The notes under the pieces: generated by a model
Seen by the model: the letters and a program-made list of their open reading frames with translations, nothing else
What the model was told of the DNA's origin: nothing
Databases searched by the model: none
Made by a program: the position numbers and the translations under genes
Shown: piece by piece, positions 14,933-24,737 of the stretch
How the letters are laid out: the number at the start of each line of letters is the position of its first letter
Position numbering within the stretch: the first letter of the stretch is position 1
Assembly (NCBI GenBank): GCA_934216625.1
Contig: CAKQCC010000001.1
Span: 1-39,275 of the forward strand
DNA from: an uncultured Lactobacillaceae bacterium
Lineage (GTDB): Bacteria; Bacillota; Bacilli; Lactobacillales; Lactobacillaceae
Direction: 5' to 3'
Length of the DNA stretch: 39,275 bases

Positions 14933-15526
14933 ATGTTAGTTGCACTCGGCGATTCACTTACCCGTGGTTTCGATGGGTATCACGATCTATTTACCGGAAC
15001 CTATCCACAGGAACTCGAAAAAATTATTCACCAGAAAGTGATCAACCAGGGTTTTGACGGGGCCACATTGTCCGGACCGTTTCTAGGCGACATGACCAGT
15101 CAGATCCACAACATTCACTTTCCCCAATACGACGGTGCCTTGCTATTTTACGGAACCAACGACTATGGTCACTCTCACAACGGCCTCGATAAAATCAGTC
15201 GCGTTTTAAAGCAAAACGTTAAATTTATTCAGAAAAATTATCCACAGGTGAAGATTTGGGGAATCTTGCCGCTAACCCGTTACGACCGAATGCACAACGA
15301 CGACCAAATCAAATGCGCCGCTGGATACACCTTCAGAGAATTATTGACCACTCTGGGTCAAACTTATCGCAAACTTAAAGTTCCGTTTTTAAACTGGGAA
15401 GCCGATCCACAACCGCTAATTACTGACCAGAACTTTAAGCAACGTTTAAATGACAACCATCTTCACCCGACGCGAGCAACGTACCATCTGATGGCGAAAC
15501 GAATTGCGAAGTTTATTAGGAATTAA
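14933..15526 (+). CDS. GDSL/SGNH-family lipase or esterase
   Basis: A 197-residue SGNH hydrolase. Block I 'ALGDSLTRGFDG' is at residues 4-15 with the nucleophilic Ser8. The oxyanion Gly is in the 'GFDGATLSG' region, block III 'FYGTNDYGHS' holds the Asn, and block V 'LNDNHLHPT' holds the Asp-His pair. There is no signal peptide, so it acts in the cytoplasm; likely substrates are acyl or acetyl esters of lipids or sugars. GAAAGAAG lies nine bases before the ATG. It has its own promoter and mini-ORF leader and ends at a bidirectional terminator. Confidence 0.9.
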   Translation: MLVALGDSLTRGFDGYHDLFTGTYPQELEKIIHQKVINQGFDGATLSGPFLGDMTSQIHNIHFPQYDGALLFYGTNDYGHSHNGLDKISRVLKQNVKFIQKNYPQVKIWGILPLTRYDRMHNDDQIKCAAGYTFRELLTTLGQTYRKLKVPFLNWEADPQPLITDQNFKQRLNDNHLHPTRATYHLMAKRIAKFIRN

Positions 15527-15560
15527 TTATTATTTTGAGCCGTTCTTTCAAAAATCAAAA

Positions 15561-15600
15561 AGTATCCCCAGAATTTTATTCTGAGGATGCTTTATTTTTA
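15561..15600. terminator. Bidirectional terminator between GDSL gene and MMPL gene
   Basis: GTATCC-C-CAGAAT and ATTCTG-A-GGATGC pair around TTT, followed by TTTATTTTT on the plus strand and CTTTTTGATTTTT on the minus strand. Confidence 0.85.
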
Positions 15601-15611
15601 ATTCCTAAATT

Positions 15612-17993
15612 CTACTTATTATGGTGACCCGGGAACCACCAGTTTGCCTTTCCGAACAACTTAATCATCGCTGGAACAATAATTAAGCGAACCAAAAAGG
15701 CATCGCACAGAACCCCGAAGGCCAAACCAAAGGCAATTGACTTGATCGTCGGGTTACTGTTTAGGCCGAAACTGCCGAAGACCGAAATCATAATCAAAGC
15801 GGCAGTAATAACAACCGGTCCACTATCCTGAATGGCAACCAGGATCGACCGCTGATTATCATGCGTTTTCGCGTATTCTTCACGAGCTCTGGACACCATA
15901 AAGACTTCGTAGTCCATGGCAAGCCCGAACAAAATGCCGATGATGATGACCGGCAAGAACGCTACGATCGGCGCGCCTTTACTAATACCGAAGAGGCCTT
16001 TGAAGTAGCCTTCCTGCATCACGGTCGTCATTAAACCGAACGAAGCTAGCAATGATAAGCCGAAGCCGACCATGGCAACGAGCGGAATCAGCAGCGATCT
16101 GAACGCGATCATCAACAAGATAAACGCGATTACGATAATGATCGTCGCGAACAGCGGAATCGCGTGGTTCAACTTATTGACCGTATCCAGGTTAATGGCG
16201 TTAATCCCGGTTAGCGTCATCTTAGCGTGATAATGACGCTGCGTATATTTACCGTAACTCTTTAAATGATTCGCCAAATTGGAAGTTTCAACCGACTGGG
16301 AATCACGTTTCGGTAAAATCGTCATGATGGCGTATTTACCGTCGTGGCTCTTCTTGACTTTCGAAACGGCCTTGGCCATTACGACGGCTTTAACCTGTTT
16401 AACCACTTTGGCTTTCGCTTGCTGCTTAAACTGCTGAACGACCTTAGCTTTAACTTGATTGCCAACTACTTGAGCGGCTTGCGGATCCTTAGCGAGCTTA
16501 GGATGCTTTTGCAACTGTTGAGCCGTTTTAGCCTTCACAATCGGTGCTAACTTAGCTTTTAACGCCATTTGGGTCTGCGGTGAAGCCAGTTTGGCTTTCG
16601 CTTGGGCTGCCATCTGGGCTTCAATCCGTTTTGCCTTCGGCTTATTGACCATCGGCACGATCGTCTTGGCACCCTTCATTTTCTGAACGTGACTGGTAAT
16701 TCGGTTAATTTGACGGCGTTGAACAGTCTTCGAAACGTTCGGGTTCAGCTTAATCACGTCAATTAACGGTGAATTAATTCCGGCGCCAAATTTATTAGCT
16801 AAAGTATCGTAAGCCTGTCGAGAAGTCTGATACTTCGGGTTAGAACCGTCCGACGGCATTCCGAGCCGCATGTTGCGAGCCGGGAACGCGAACACTAGCA
16901 AAATGACTAGCGCGATCACACTGGCGATCACCGAATGGTTAACCAGAAAGCGACTGAAGCCGTTCGGGTGCTTGACCATCGTGGCGGTATCCTTCGCGTT
17001 CGGCTTGATGTGGCGCTTAGCACAGGTAATTAGTGCTGGTAATAACGTCAAAGCCGAGAAGAGCGCGAACAACACCCCGACTGCGGCGGAAAAGCCCATC
17101 TGAGTTAAGAAACTAATTTTAATTAAGCTCAGACCGCAAACGGCAATGATTACCGTGCAACCGGCGAAGATTACCGATTTACCAGCTTCACTAACGGCAT
17201 TGCCCAGCGCTGATTTCTGATCCCCGTGGAATTCTTTCAAATCGGTCTTGTATCGGTTCAAAATGAACAGCGCGTAATCAATTCCGACCGCTAAACTCAG
17301 CATGGCGGTCAAGGTCGACGCAAAGTTATTGATCGTCAAGAACCGACTGCCGATTCCAACTAAACCGATTCCGCTTAGCAAGCCAACCAAAGCACTAATC
17401 ACCGGTAAGCCGGCCGCCACGAACGAACGGAACAGAATCAGCAACAGGACGAACGCGATGATCATCCCGATAATTTCAGGTAGTTCCCCGACCGCAAGCG
17501 GGTTGACCTGAACCGTTCCGGAAAACGCGATTTTCGAACCGGTGTGTTTCAAGTTATTAAAATCACGTTCGATCGCGTGAATTTTCGACTGGGAAACCGC
17601 GTTTGCGTCCTTTTTGAACGTAACGTTCACGTATGTAGTGCTGTGGTCCTTACTTATAATCTGACTAGCGTAAGGATTCGCGACCGACTTAATACCGGAC
17701 TGCCGATCAACTCGGTGGATCGAGTGATTAACCGCCCGTTTAATTTGCGAACGATCGACCCCATGGTGATTCTTAATCACGGCTTTCATCGTCCCGGCAC
17801 TCGGGTTTTGGTGAAATTCACGTTCCAGAGTACCCTGGATATTAGTTGACGGAACCCCGGAAATTTTAAGGTCCGAATTGTAGTGAGTCCCGATCCCCAT
17901 CATGGTACCAATCAAGGCCACCAGGACCACTAGCCAAATCAATAGGGTTTTATACTTATTTTGATAAACCCATTGACCTAATCGTTTCAGCAT
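15612..17993 (-). CDS. MMPL/RND-family transporter with long Ala/Lys-rich loop
   Basis: A 793-residue membrane protein of the MMPL family (YdfJ-like): one helix, a large outer loop, five helices, then the same plan repeated. The first half carries 'SLAVGIDYALFILNRYK' and the second 'ILFGLAMDYEVFMVSRARE', the paired GxxxDY motifs that carry the proton-relay Asp. Members export lipids, drugs or peptides using the proton gradient. The second outer loop (about residues 445-550) contains roughly 100 residues rich in Ala, Lys, Gln and Val (QMAAQAKAKLASPQ, QFKQQAKAKVVKQVKAVVMA), probably a coiled coil. I start at ATG 17991-17993 (MLKRLGQWVYQNKYKT) with AGAAGG upstream; the frame stays open 35 codons further but through the promoter. 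Confidence 0.93.
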   Translation of the reverse strand: MLKRLGQWVYQNKYKTLLIWLVVLVALIGTMMGIGTHYNSDLKISGVPSTNIQGTLEREFHQNPSAGTMKAVIKNHHGVDRSQIKRAVNHSIHRVDRQSGIKSVANPYASQIISKDHSTTYVNVTFKKDANAVSQSKIHAIERDFNNLKHTGSKIAFSGTVQVNPLAVGELPEIIGMIIAFVLLLILFRSFVAAGLPVISALVGLLSGIGLVGIGSRFLTINNFASTLTAMLSLAVGIDYALFILNRYKTDLKEFHGDQKSALGNAVSEAGKSVIFAGCTVIIAVCGLSLIKISFLTQMGFSAAVGVLFALFSALTLLPALITCAKRHIKPNAKDTATMVKHPNGFSRFLVNHSVIASVIALVILLVFAFPARNMRLGMPSDGSNPKYQTSRQAYDTLANKFGAGINSPLIDVIKLNPNVSKTVQRRQINRITSHVQKMKGAKTIVPMVNKPKAKRIEAQMAAQAKAKLASPQTQMALKAKLAPIVKAKTAQQLQKHPKLAKDPQAAQVVGNQVKAKVVQQFKQQAKAKVVKQVKAVVMAKAVSKVKKSHDGKYAIMTILPKRDSQSVETSNLANHLKSYGKYTQRHYHAKMTLTGINAINLDTVNKLNHAIPLFATIIIVIAFILLMIAFRSLLIPLVAMVGFGLSLLASFGLMTTVMQEGYFKGLFGISKGAPIVAFLPVIIIGILFGLAMDYEVFMVSRAREEYAKTHDNQRSILVAIQDSGPVVITAALIMISVFGSFGLNSNPTIKSIAFGLAFGVLCDAFLVRLIIVPAMIKLFGKANWWFPGHHNK

Positions 17994-18036
17994 GCTTAAC
18001 CTTCTTTCTAAAAAACAGAAATCACGAGATGTCTTT

Positions 18037-18045
18037 ATTTTAACA
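18037..18045 (-). promoter_or_regulatory. Extended -10 promoter of the MMPL gene
   Basis: The minus strand reads TGTTAAAAT, about 43 bases upstream of the start codon and downstream of the terminator of giant protein A. Confidence 0.5.
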
Positions 18046-18060
18046 AAAACTAGCCAAAAT

Positions 18061-18095
18061 AAAAAAGCCCGTCTTTCAACGGACTTTTTTAAATT
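18061..18095 (-). terminator. Terminator of giant surface protein A
   Basis: AAAAAAGTCCGT and ACGGGCTTTTTT pair on the minus strand around TGAAAG, followed by ATTTT. It lies 14 bases past the stop codon. Confidence 0.88.
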
Positions 18096-18108
18096 CAAAT
18101 CTTAATAA

Positions 18109-21100
18109 TTAACGACGCTTGATCACTTCAACCGAATCTCGATTAGCACGAACGTAACCGACCTGATGATGATCACGAATCACAAAGTAATAAGTGTGGT
18201 TAATCGGTACTAGCTTTGAAGCATCAATCACCTGACCAGCCCGGAATTTGCGACCGGTAAACTGAAGCTTAGTCCCCGCATACATCGGTAGTGAATTTGC
18301 TTTGATCCGAATGGCAAAGCCGTTTGGAACGTTGCGCAAATCCTGCGGAACGTAAGTCTTAGTCATCGGCACGTTCTGATTAGCGAGGTGATTAATTCGG
18401 TGTTCCAAATGATTCAGAACCGAACTAGTGGATTGACCAGTTCGATTAGCGGTATCGTTAACTAAACCAGCAGTAGCATTCAAAAGCTGACTCGACTGAT
18501 TATTAGCCGACTGACGACGAATTCGAACCGGGATCCTCGTCATCCCGAGCCGAACCGAACTCAGCGACGGACCACTCCCGTTTGGCTTCAAACCTTCAGC
18601 AGTCGGATCAATCATTAGATTACCGGTATGGGGATCGGTTATCCGGTACTGCGAACTGTTTGGATCGGGAGTGCCGTTAGTTAACGTCGTGTTGTTATTA
18701 TTCGGACTCAAATTGTAAGTCAGGGTCCCGCCGCTTGTAGAACTGTAAGTGCCGACGTCAACTTTAGAACCCTGAGAGTTCTTGTAGCTAACGGTTCCGG
18801 AGCTCCCGTTGCCGTTATAGTCCAGAGTCAAACCGTTAATTACGATCTGACCGTTATTCGGCTGGTTCGGGGCCCCGATCTGATTATTCTCAAGTTTTTC
18901 GTCGTTTAATTCATCGGATTCAACCAAATCATTGTTGAAGCTGTTCTGATTGTAAAAGTTGTGATACTTGTGGTGCCTGAAGACCAGTCCACCAATAAGA
19001 TCACCGCCTTGACCAATGGTTGGGTTGTACTTCTTATCTGAATTATGCGGAGCGTTCGAATCGTTATATTTGAAGTAGTTCTTGTCAAAGCCTTCCAAGG
19101 TAAACGGCGCCATCTTTTCGTTCTTCATCTGGTCAACTGACCAGCCAGTTGCGGTAAACAACTGTCGAATGTCTTTGTTGGCTAGATTAAGCTGCATGCC
19201 CTGGTAGCCTTCAGCAAGCACTGATTCAACACTGGTGGAATCGTCACCGTTCACGTTCGGCCGGTTATACGCATCAACCTGGCCTGGCATGATCGGCTGA
19301 TGAGTCTTCGGATCCATCAAGATCATTTGGTCACTAGCGTTTCGCTGGTATACAGCACCTTCGTAATTAATGATGGCGTTCGATGGCGTGTACATAAATT
19401 GACCGGCGTCGGTATTGCCGTTCACCAAGACAATCTTGTATTTGCCACCATCGTTCTGAATCTGGTACTGAATCGGCCGGTAAGCACTGTTCGGGGTCCG
19501 CATGATCGAATCATAAACCAGATCCTGAGCTTGACCATCTTTATCGGTATAACCATGCGATAAAGCATAATTAACGATGGCTTCCCGAATATTCTGGTTA
19601 CTGATCGTGTAAGTTTTGTTAGTCACCTGATTATAATTAATGTCAATCGAAATCGGGATCGTGTCACTCATCTGACGACCGCCATCGTTTCCGGCTAGCT
19701 TGAAGCTAATCGGGAACGAAGCCTGAACCGCGGGAACTTCATTGCTCGGCAACCAGCCGTACGGTCCTTCAGGAACCATGCCACCGTGAGCTGACGGATT
19801 ATTCTGGTCGAAGTAATGATGGTTCGGACTCGGAATGACGTTGTGATGATGATTAGCGTTCGGGTTCTCCGGAGTGTCTGGCACATCAGACGGAATCGGT
19901 TCAAACGGATTGTTGTTCGAGTTGATTCTCTGACCCGGTTGAAAGTTCGGGTTGACGTTAAACGCATGCACCGGTTCATAGCGGTCACTAGCGCTCGGCA
20001 CGTTAGAATTCGAGCCGGCCTTCGATACGTAAACGTAAGCCGTTCCGTTACCGTTTGGCACGGCAAAGCCCTGGGTTGTTGGATCCAGAAGACGAGCCCC
20101 GTTCGCGTTAACGTCCAAACGATAACCTTCCCGGGTCAAATCACTCGGCGCAAACTTAGCGTAATCCTGACTAGTGAACGGTACGTTTTTACCAATGTAA
20201 TCATCATGCTTGACACTCGGGTAGTAAGGCACTGTGGCGTTTTCATCAGAAGTGGTACCGTCGTCATGGACTTTGACGAAGACAATGTTGACTTTTGAAC
20301 GTCCCCACTTCAGGTTCGTCGGCTCGTTAGTCGACTCGTAAGTGTCGGGCACGAACATGCCGTTTTTATCAAAAGTACCGTGTTCGGTCATGTAATCACT
20401 CATCGGCACGTAGCCCGGCTTAACGTCACTATCGACGTGCTGCGGATCCAATGAGAACCAGTGGGAACCGTCCTGAGCGCGATGATGCGGCAGTTGATCA
20501 GCGAACGGCGTGAAGAACGCACTATCACCGTTCTTAATCGGATCGTGATCCTGGGCGGGTGCGACTACGAAATGAACCGGATTGCCGTTGTTGTTAAGCG
20601 GTAGGTCGGACTTGCCATTCAGTTTATTAACCGAATCGTAAGTACTGAATTGATTACCGTTAGTAATATTCAGACTCGGATTAGCGGTACTCCGGACGCG
20701 ATTATCAAAAATAATGGCGTCACCATTCGGGTCTTTCGTGTAAGTCTTGAACGTCCGCGGTGCGTAATCGATCGAGTACTTTGGATCAATCCCGTCACTT
20801 GAGCCCTTTAGGGGACTGTTAACTAAGTTGCTTCCGTCACGAACGACACCCGGATCTTGATTACTAAGTCTCTGGGCAAACGGTTCTAAAGCGTCCTGGT
20901 ACTTTTCGGCACTGGCGTCCGAAAGCGCTTCACCGGCGTGCGGACCGTCTTTCCAAACGATCACGTGGCCGAAACCACCTTCAACGTTATGGCCGTCAAT
21001 ATTGCTGATGACCCGCGGTGACGATAATTTGTCAGATTTATTCGCATCAATCAAGTCACCATCAACGTTGGAATAGAACAGGTGGGCCGTTTCGTTCGTC

Positions 21101-24100
21101 GCGAACGTGTAGTGCAAGCTGACCGGATTACCCTTGGCTTTCGCGGTGTTACCGGTCGTCACGTCTTTAGCGTCGGCTGAATTAACGGCATCCGCCTGAA
21201 GGTCTTGATCACCAGTCAGATTGTTCTGCGGCGTCTTGTGCCAATCAATGCTGTCAATCGTAAAGTCAGGAAGTTCACCGGTTGCCGGATTAGACTGCGG
21301 TTCGTAGCTTAATCGACCGTATACTCTGGCAACGTCGCGCATGTCACTTGGCTTGCCGTCGACGCCCATCCAGAGATCAAGGTGGTTATCATTCTTGTCT
21401 TTGGTCGGGTCACCGTTATCACTGACTACCGTGGCGACGTTCTTGAACTGAAGGCTGATTTCCGACGGGTTCTGTTCGTTCGTAAAATCAGACCGGCTGG
21501 ACTTGCTCGTCAAACTCGCGTCGTTTTCACGATAACCGTCACCGTCAAAGAACTGGGAACGAATGTAGTTCTGCATCCACGGTTCGTTCAGTGACAAGTT
21601 ATAAATTGAGCCCACTTGAATCGGGTTACTGTCATCCGGAACGGCTTTACCGTCCTGTTCATCAAGCGGCGTATTGAAGTTCAAAGGAATCTGGCCAACT
21701 AAATTACTGAAGTCACCATTAGCGCCCTTATACACCGGAATGGCTAGATGACCGATCACGTGGTCACCATTGACCGGGACGTTCGGCTGACCGTTAATCC
21801 CGTTCTGGTTACCACCTTCAGCTGGCTTCAACGCAACTTGGTAAGTCACGGTTGGCCCGTTATAAACGGTGTTACCAATTTCATAATTCTGGTTCGGAGC
21901 ACTAGCCACTTCTTCAGCGTTACTAGCACCCAGCGGCTTAGCGTTAACGTAATACTTAGTGGTCTTGGACCAATCACTATAAGCACTCTTGACGTCAGAA
22001 TCCTTGAGCTGACCCAAGCGGGTCTCTTGGGTGCCGATCACCAGCTTCTTGCCCTGGTTAGAACCAGAAGTCGGGGTGTAAGTGAACTCAATGATGTTCA
22101 TCGGCACGTTCTGCTTAACCGGCGTCAAGTAAACGTTGTGCGGTGCCAAATTGCCGTAATAAGATTTACCATTAATCTGGTAAGTCTGGTTAGAAATTGA
22201 GTTGCCAGGCCGGTTCCAGTTTTTGTTTTGACTATTATTGGAATCGAAATAGTAATTCGAGCTCAAATCATTTGGGATTTCCGGCACGTCGCTATAAGCT
22301 TGCGGTACGTTAACGATTTCGGTCTTTGAATTGCCGTAATGGAAAGTGTATTGATTAGCGTTAACGGCTGGGATTGCCTCAACGGTGTATCGATCGATGT
22401 TGCCAACGTAATCATTACCTTGATACCGATACTGTTGGTCACTTTGATGATCATCACTCTTGATCCCGTCGTTTTGGCCTTGGTATTTAATCGAAGTATT
22501 AACGTGATAACCGCTATTTGAAACGTGGTTGAAGCTTGAAACCGAATCGGTAGTATCAGCAGGTTGCTGAACAGAATATGCACCCAAGCCGCTACCGTCA
22601 TTCTCGTCTACGTAATGGTAAATCGTCGCGGACTTTTTGGGAGCAACCTGAATCTGGTATTGATTATATTTACCATAATAAACTGGTGCGTCGCTCCGGT
22701 TACTTAACACTGAAGCATCGTTCTGGTCACTTAATCGATAGAAATCACCTTCACCGGTACTTCTGGTTGGTGACGGCAGCGTCTGATTTAACGCTTTATC
22801 ACTATTTGGCACCAGTGATGACAGAGCCTTACTGGTATCATTACCATTTTTATTGGTTACGTGACCGGTATTGACGTCTGAATAATCAAATTCGTTGGTG
22901 TTTCGATTCTTCGCTAATTCAATCACGTTCGTGGTAATCGTGCCGTGGTAAGTTTTGCCCTGGTAAGTATAATCCTGGTTGGCCTTTTGAGTAACGGGAC
23001 CCGGATTATAATAACTGTAACCGGACGGATGACCCGGTAAATTATTATCATCTTCGGCAGGCTGCAACGTTTCGCTATAATCACTACCGTTAGCATCTTT
23101 AACGTCACTGCCGTTCCATTGGTAAACGTAACGGTAGGCGTTAGATAATTTTGCAACCTGAAAATCAAACGACGTTTTGCGGGTTAAACTGAGTTTCCCG
23201 TTACTTAAATTGACATTGGCCGCGGTCCAGGTTGGATGATTCAGCTGGTCTTCGTCCGTAGATCTCTGACTAGCCGGAATCACGTCACCACTTGGTAAAT
23301 CCATGAAACCGTGGGCACTTGGGTCATCACTCAATTGCTCAGTCTTATTCATCAGATTCTGGTTACCGTCGGAATACTTGTAAGTAACCTGGTTACTAAC
23401 ACTTTCGTTATTATTTTTAAAGAAATCATTCATGTTAGTAACGTGATTAACGTCTAAATTACCCTGAACTGAATTAACGTTACCTAAATTAAGTAAGTTA
23501 GAACTATTTTCGGGTGCGATTGCGTTATGGAAAACGATCTTATTGGCGCCAGCAGCTTTGGTATAATCAATCCCGTTATTGTTACTAAAACTTGAGATCG
23601 AACTTCCGGTTCCGTTCTGATTACTGACGTTCATGTCACCATTGCTACCCGGGGCAATAATCCCGTTGCTAATGGTCAACGTTTTAGTACCGCTATCCCA
23701 ACTAGTATGAGCGACCTGACCATTTTTCCACATGGTGCCTAATTGCTCTTCATTTGCTAACCCGTCACTATCAATGCGGGACGGTGTGGCGCCGACCACG
23801 CTAAAATCACGGGACTGCCTAAGTGCATCGTGATTTTCGTCAGCCTGCTGGTCAGTCGTCTGATCATATTGAGTAGTTTGCGAGTCCCGGTGCTGTGACA
23901 CATTAGGCAGCTTAATGCCTAAATAATGAGCATAGGACTTCACTTGACTAGCGGAATAATACGGCAAATTATGGTAAAACGCCTGGCGATCATGGGTATC
24001 GTTACCGTCAAAACCTTCCAAATGGTTAGTTGATCGACCATTCGGATCAAAATCGTGATTAGACATTCCGGATTGAACAAAATTCCAGGCGCGGGCTTGA

Positions 24101-24549
24101 CCAGCTTTGCCGCCGTGGTTTAAGTCCAAGGTATTAAACGCGTTATTGGCTCGCTTAACCTGCGGACGCTGCTGGTTCAACTTCGGAGTAGCCTGATGCA
24201 ACTGACTCGGTTGCTGATGCGGAGTGTGGGTCGTCCGGTTCGGCTGAGCACGATTATCAGCCGTCAGCATCTGGTGCTGCACCAATTGATTCGTTAATTG
24301 GTGCGCTTGAGCAGTAATTTGCTTTGATGAATGATCATTCGTCAAAGTGTATGTATGCTGCTTTTGATTTTGTTGAGGCTGACTGCTCTGCCCCTGAGGC
24401 GTCGAGTCCGCATGAGCTTGAACGTGGGAAGCCGCACCGACGCCAAGCATGCCCAAGAGTGCCATACTCATGACAACCCAGTGCTTCTTGACTTTGTGCA
24501 AGACTTTCTTGTCGTTCAGCTTGCTGAACTCTTGCTTGTTGTACATCAT
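18109..24549 (-). CDS. Giant secreted surface protein A (variant KxYKxGKxW signal; BspA-like and MucBP-like regions)
   Basis: 2146 residues from ATG 24547-24549; the second ATG (24546) has better SD spacing. The signal peptide holds LHKVKKHWVVMS, a variant KxYKxGKxW motif, then a hydrophobic core and AHA-D as likely cleavage site. A Gln/Asn-rich linker follows (about 50-150), then a BspA/DUF285-like part (about 277-390) with 'LDVNHVTNMNDFF'. Several MucBP-like repeats of about 75 aa (about 450-904) end in NG-x-Y-x-G such as 'INGKSYYGN'. A block 'GQPNVPVNGDHVIGHLAIPV' (about 915) and a long half conserved with B and C follow. Last come a Gly-rich mini-module (about 1900-1970) and a basic SH3/SLAP-like end. 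No LPXTG motif, so retention is probably non-covalent. A role in adhesion is inferred from architecture. Confidence 0.85.
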   Translation of the reverse strand: MMYNKQEFSKLNDKKVLHKVKKHWVVMSMALLGMLGVGAASHVQAHADSTPQGQSSQPQQNQKQHTYTLTNDHSSKQITAQAHQLTNQLVQHQMLTADNRAQPNRTTHTPHQQPSQLHQATPKLNQQRPQVKRANNAFNTLDLNHGGKAGQARAWNFVQSGMSNHDFDPNGRSTNHLEGFDGNDTHDRQAFYHNLPYYSASQVKSYAHYLGIKLPNVSQHRDSQTTQYDQTTDQQADENHDALRQSRDFSVVGATPSRIDSDGLANEEQLGTMWKNGQVAHTSWDSGTKTLTISNGIIAPGSNGDMNVSNQNGTGSSISSFSNNNGIDYTKAAGANKIVFHNAIAPENSSNLLNLGNVNSVQGNLDVNHVTNMNDFFKNNNESVSNQVTYKYSDGNQNLMNKTEQLSDDPSAHGFMDLPSGDVIPASQRSTDEDQLNHPTWTAANVNLSNGKLSLTRKTSFDFQVAKLSNAYRYVYQWNGSDVKDANGSDYSETLQPAEDDNNLPGHPSGYSYYNPGPVTQKANQDYTYQGKTYHGTITTNVIELAKNRNTNEFDYSDVNTGHVTNKNGNDTSKALSSLVPNSDKALNQTLPSPTRSTGEGDFYRLSDQNDASVLSNRSDAPVYYGKYNQYQIQVAPKKSATIYHYVDENDGSGLGAYSVQQPADTTDSVSSFNHVSNSGYHVNTSIKYQGQNDGIKSDDHQSDQQYRYQGNDYVGNIDRYTVEAIPAVNANQYTFHYGNSKTEIVNVPQAYSDVPEIPNDLSSNYYFDSNNSQNKNWNRPGNSISNQTYQINGKSYYGNLAPHNVYLTPVKQNVPMNIIEFTYTPTSGSNQGKKLVIGTQETRLGQLKDSDVKSAYSDWSKTTKYYVNAKPLGASNAEEVASAPNQNYEIGNTVYNGPTVTYQVALKPAEGGNQNGINGQPNVPVNGDHVIGHLAIPVYKGANGDFSNLVGQIPLNFNTPLDEQDGKAVPDDSNPIQVGSIYNLSLNEPWMQNYIRSQFFDGDGYRENDASLTSKSSRSDFTNEQNPSEISLQFKNVATVVSDNGDPTKDKNDNHLDLWMGVDGKPSDMRDVARVYGRLSYEPQSNPATGELPDFTIDSIDWHKTPQNNLTGDQDLQADAVNSADAKDVTTGNTAKAKGNPVSLHYTFATNETAHLFYSNVDGDLIDANKSDKLSSPRVISNIDGHNVEGGFGHVIVWKDGPHAGEALSDASAEKYQDALEPFAQRLSNQDPGVVRDGSNLVNSPLKGSSDGIDPKYSIDYAPRTFKTYTKDPNGDAIIFDNRVRSTANPSLNITNGNQFSTYDSVNKLNGKSDLPLNNNGNPVHFVVAPAQDHDPIKNGDSAFFTPFADQLPHHRAQDGSHWFSLDPQHVDSDVKPGYVPMSDYMTEHGTFDKNGMFVPDTYESTNEPTNLKWGRSKVNIVFVKVHDDGTTSDENATVPYYPSVKHDDYIGKNVPFTSQDYAKFAPSDLTREGYRLDVNANGARLLDPTTQGFAVPNGNGTAYVYVSKAGSNSNVPSASDRYEPVHAFNVNPNFQPGQRINSNNNPFEPIPSDVPDTPENPNANHHHNVIPSPNHHYFDQNNPSAHGGMVPEGPYGWLPSNEVPAVQASFPISFKLAGNDGGRQMSDTIPISIDINYNQVTNKTYTISNQNIREAIVNYALSHGYTDKDGQAQDLVYDSIMRTPNSAYRPIQYQIQNDGGKYKIVLVNGNTDAGQFMYTPSNAIINYEGAVYQRNASDQMILMDPKTHQPIMPGQVDAYNRPNVNGDDSTSVESVLAEGYQGMQLNLANKDIRQLFTATGWSVDQMKNEKMAPFTLEGFDKNYFKYNDSNAPHNSDKKYNPTIGQGGDLIGGLVFRHHKYHNFYNQNSFNNDLVESDELNDEKLENNQIGAPNQPNNGQIVINGLTLDYNGNGSSGTVSYKNSQGSKVDVGTYSSTSGGTLTYNLSPNNNNTTLTNGTPDPNSSQYRITDPHTGNLMIDPTAEGLKPNGSGPSLSSVRLGMTRIPVRIRRQSANNQSSQLLNATAGLVNDTANRTGQSTSSVLNHLEHRINHLANQNVPMTKTYVPQDLRNVPNGFAIRIKANSLPMYAGTKLQFTGRKFRAGQVIDASKLVPINHTYYFVIRDHHQVGYVRANRDSVEVIKRR
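18640..18855 (-). repeat. Mini-module copy in protein A (hydrophobic-NG-LxY ... GTYxSxxGxLTY)
   Basis: Encodes 'IVINGLTLDYNGNGSSGTVS' followed by YKNSQG, VGTYSS and GGTLTYN. The same pattern is found twice more or in related form in protein B and is absent from protein C. Confidence 0.6.
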
Positions 24550-24629
24550 AAAATCCTTCTTTCGTTTCAGGATTGTCTTATCCAGCGATCTAAAGCAACA
24601 CTGTGGACAATCTAGATTCATCCAAACTG

Positions 24630-24638
24630 ATTCTAGCA
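24630..24638 (-). promoter_or_regulatory. Promoter (-10) of giant protein A
   Basis: The minus strand reads TGCTAGAAT (extended -10), about 80 bases before the start. The surrounding bases GCTAGAATCA and GGATGAATCTA match GCTAAAATCA and AGATGAATGTA at the B promoter. The 5' leader contains GATTGTC/GACAATC arms that may fold. Confidence 0.5.
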
Positions 24639-24680
24639 CAATCGATTTGGATAAGGAAAACTTGATTGAATTAATTTGGT

Positions 24681-24714
24681 AAAACAAAAATCCCGCCGAA
24701 TTCAATCGGCGGGA
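24681..24714 (-). terminator. Terminator of giant protein B
   Basis: TCCCGCCGA and TCGGCGGGA pair perfectly around a 6-base loop, followed on the minus strand by TTTTTGTTTT. Genes A and B are thus separate transcription units. Confidence 0.93.
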
Positions 24715-24737
24715 CCTTAAATTAATTTGAATTTAAA

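Noticed and set aside
24550..24705. N-terminal extension of giant protein A by 52 residues
   Set aside because: The extension reads through the promoter and leader; the signal peptide starting at 24549 matches that of protein B.
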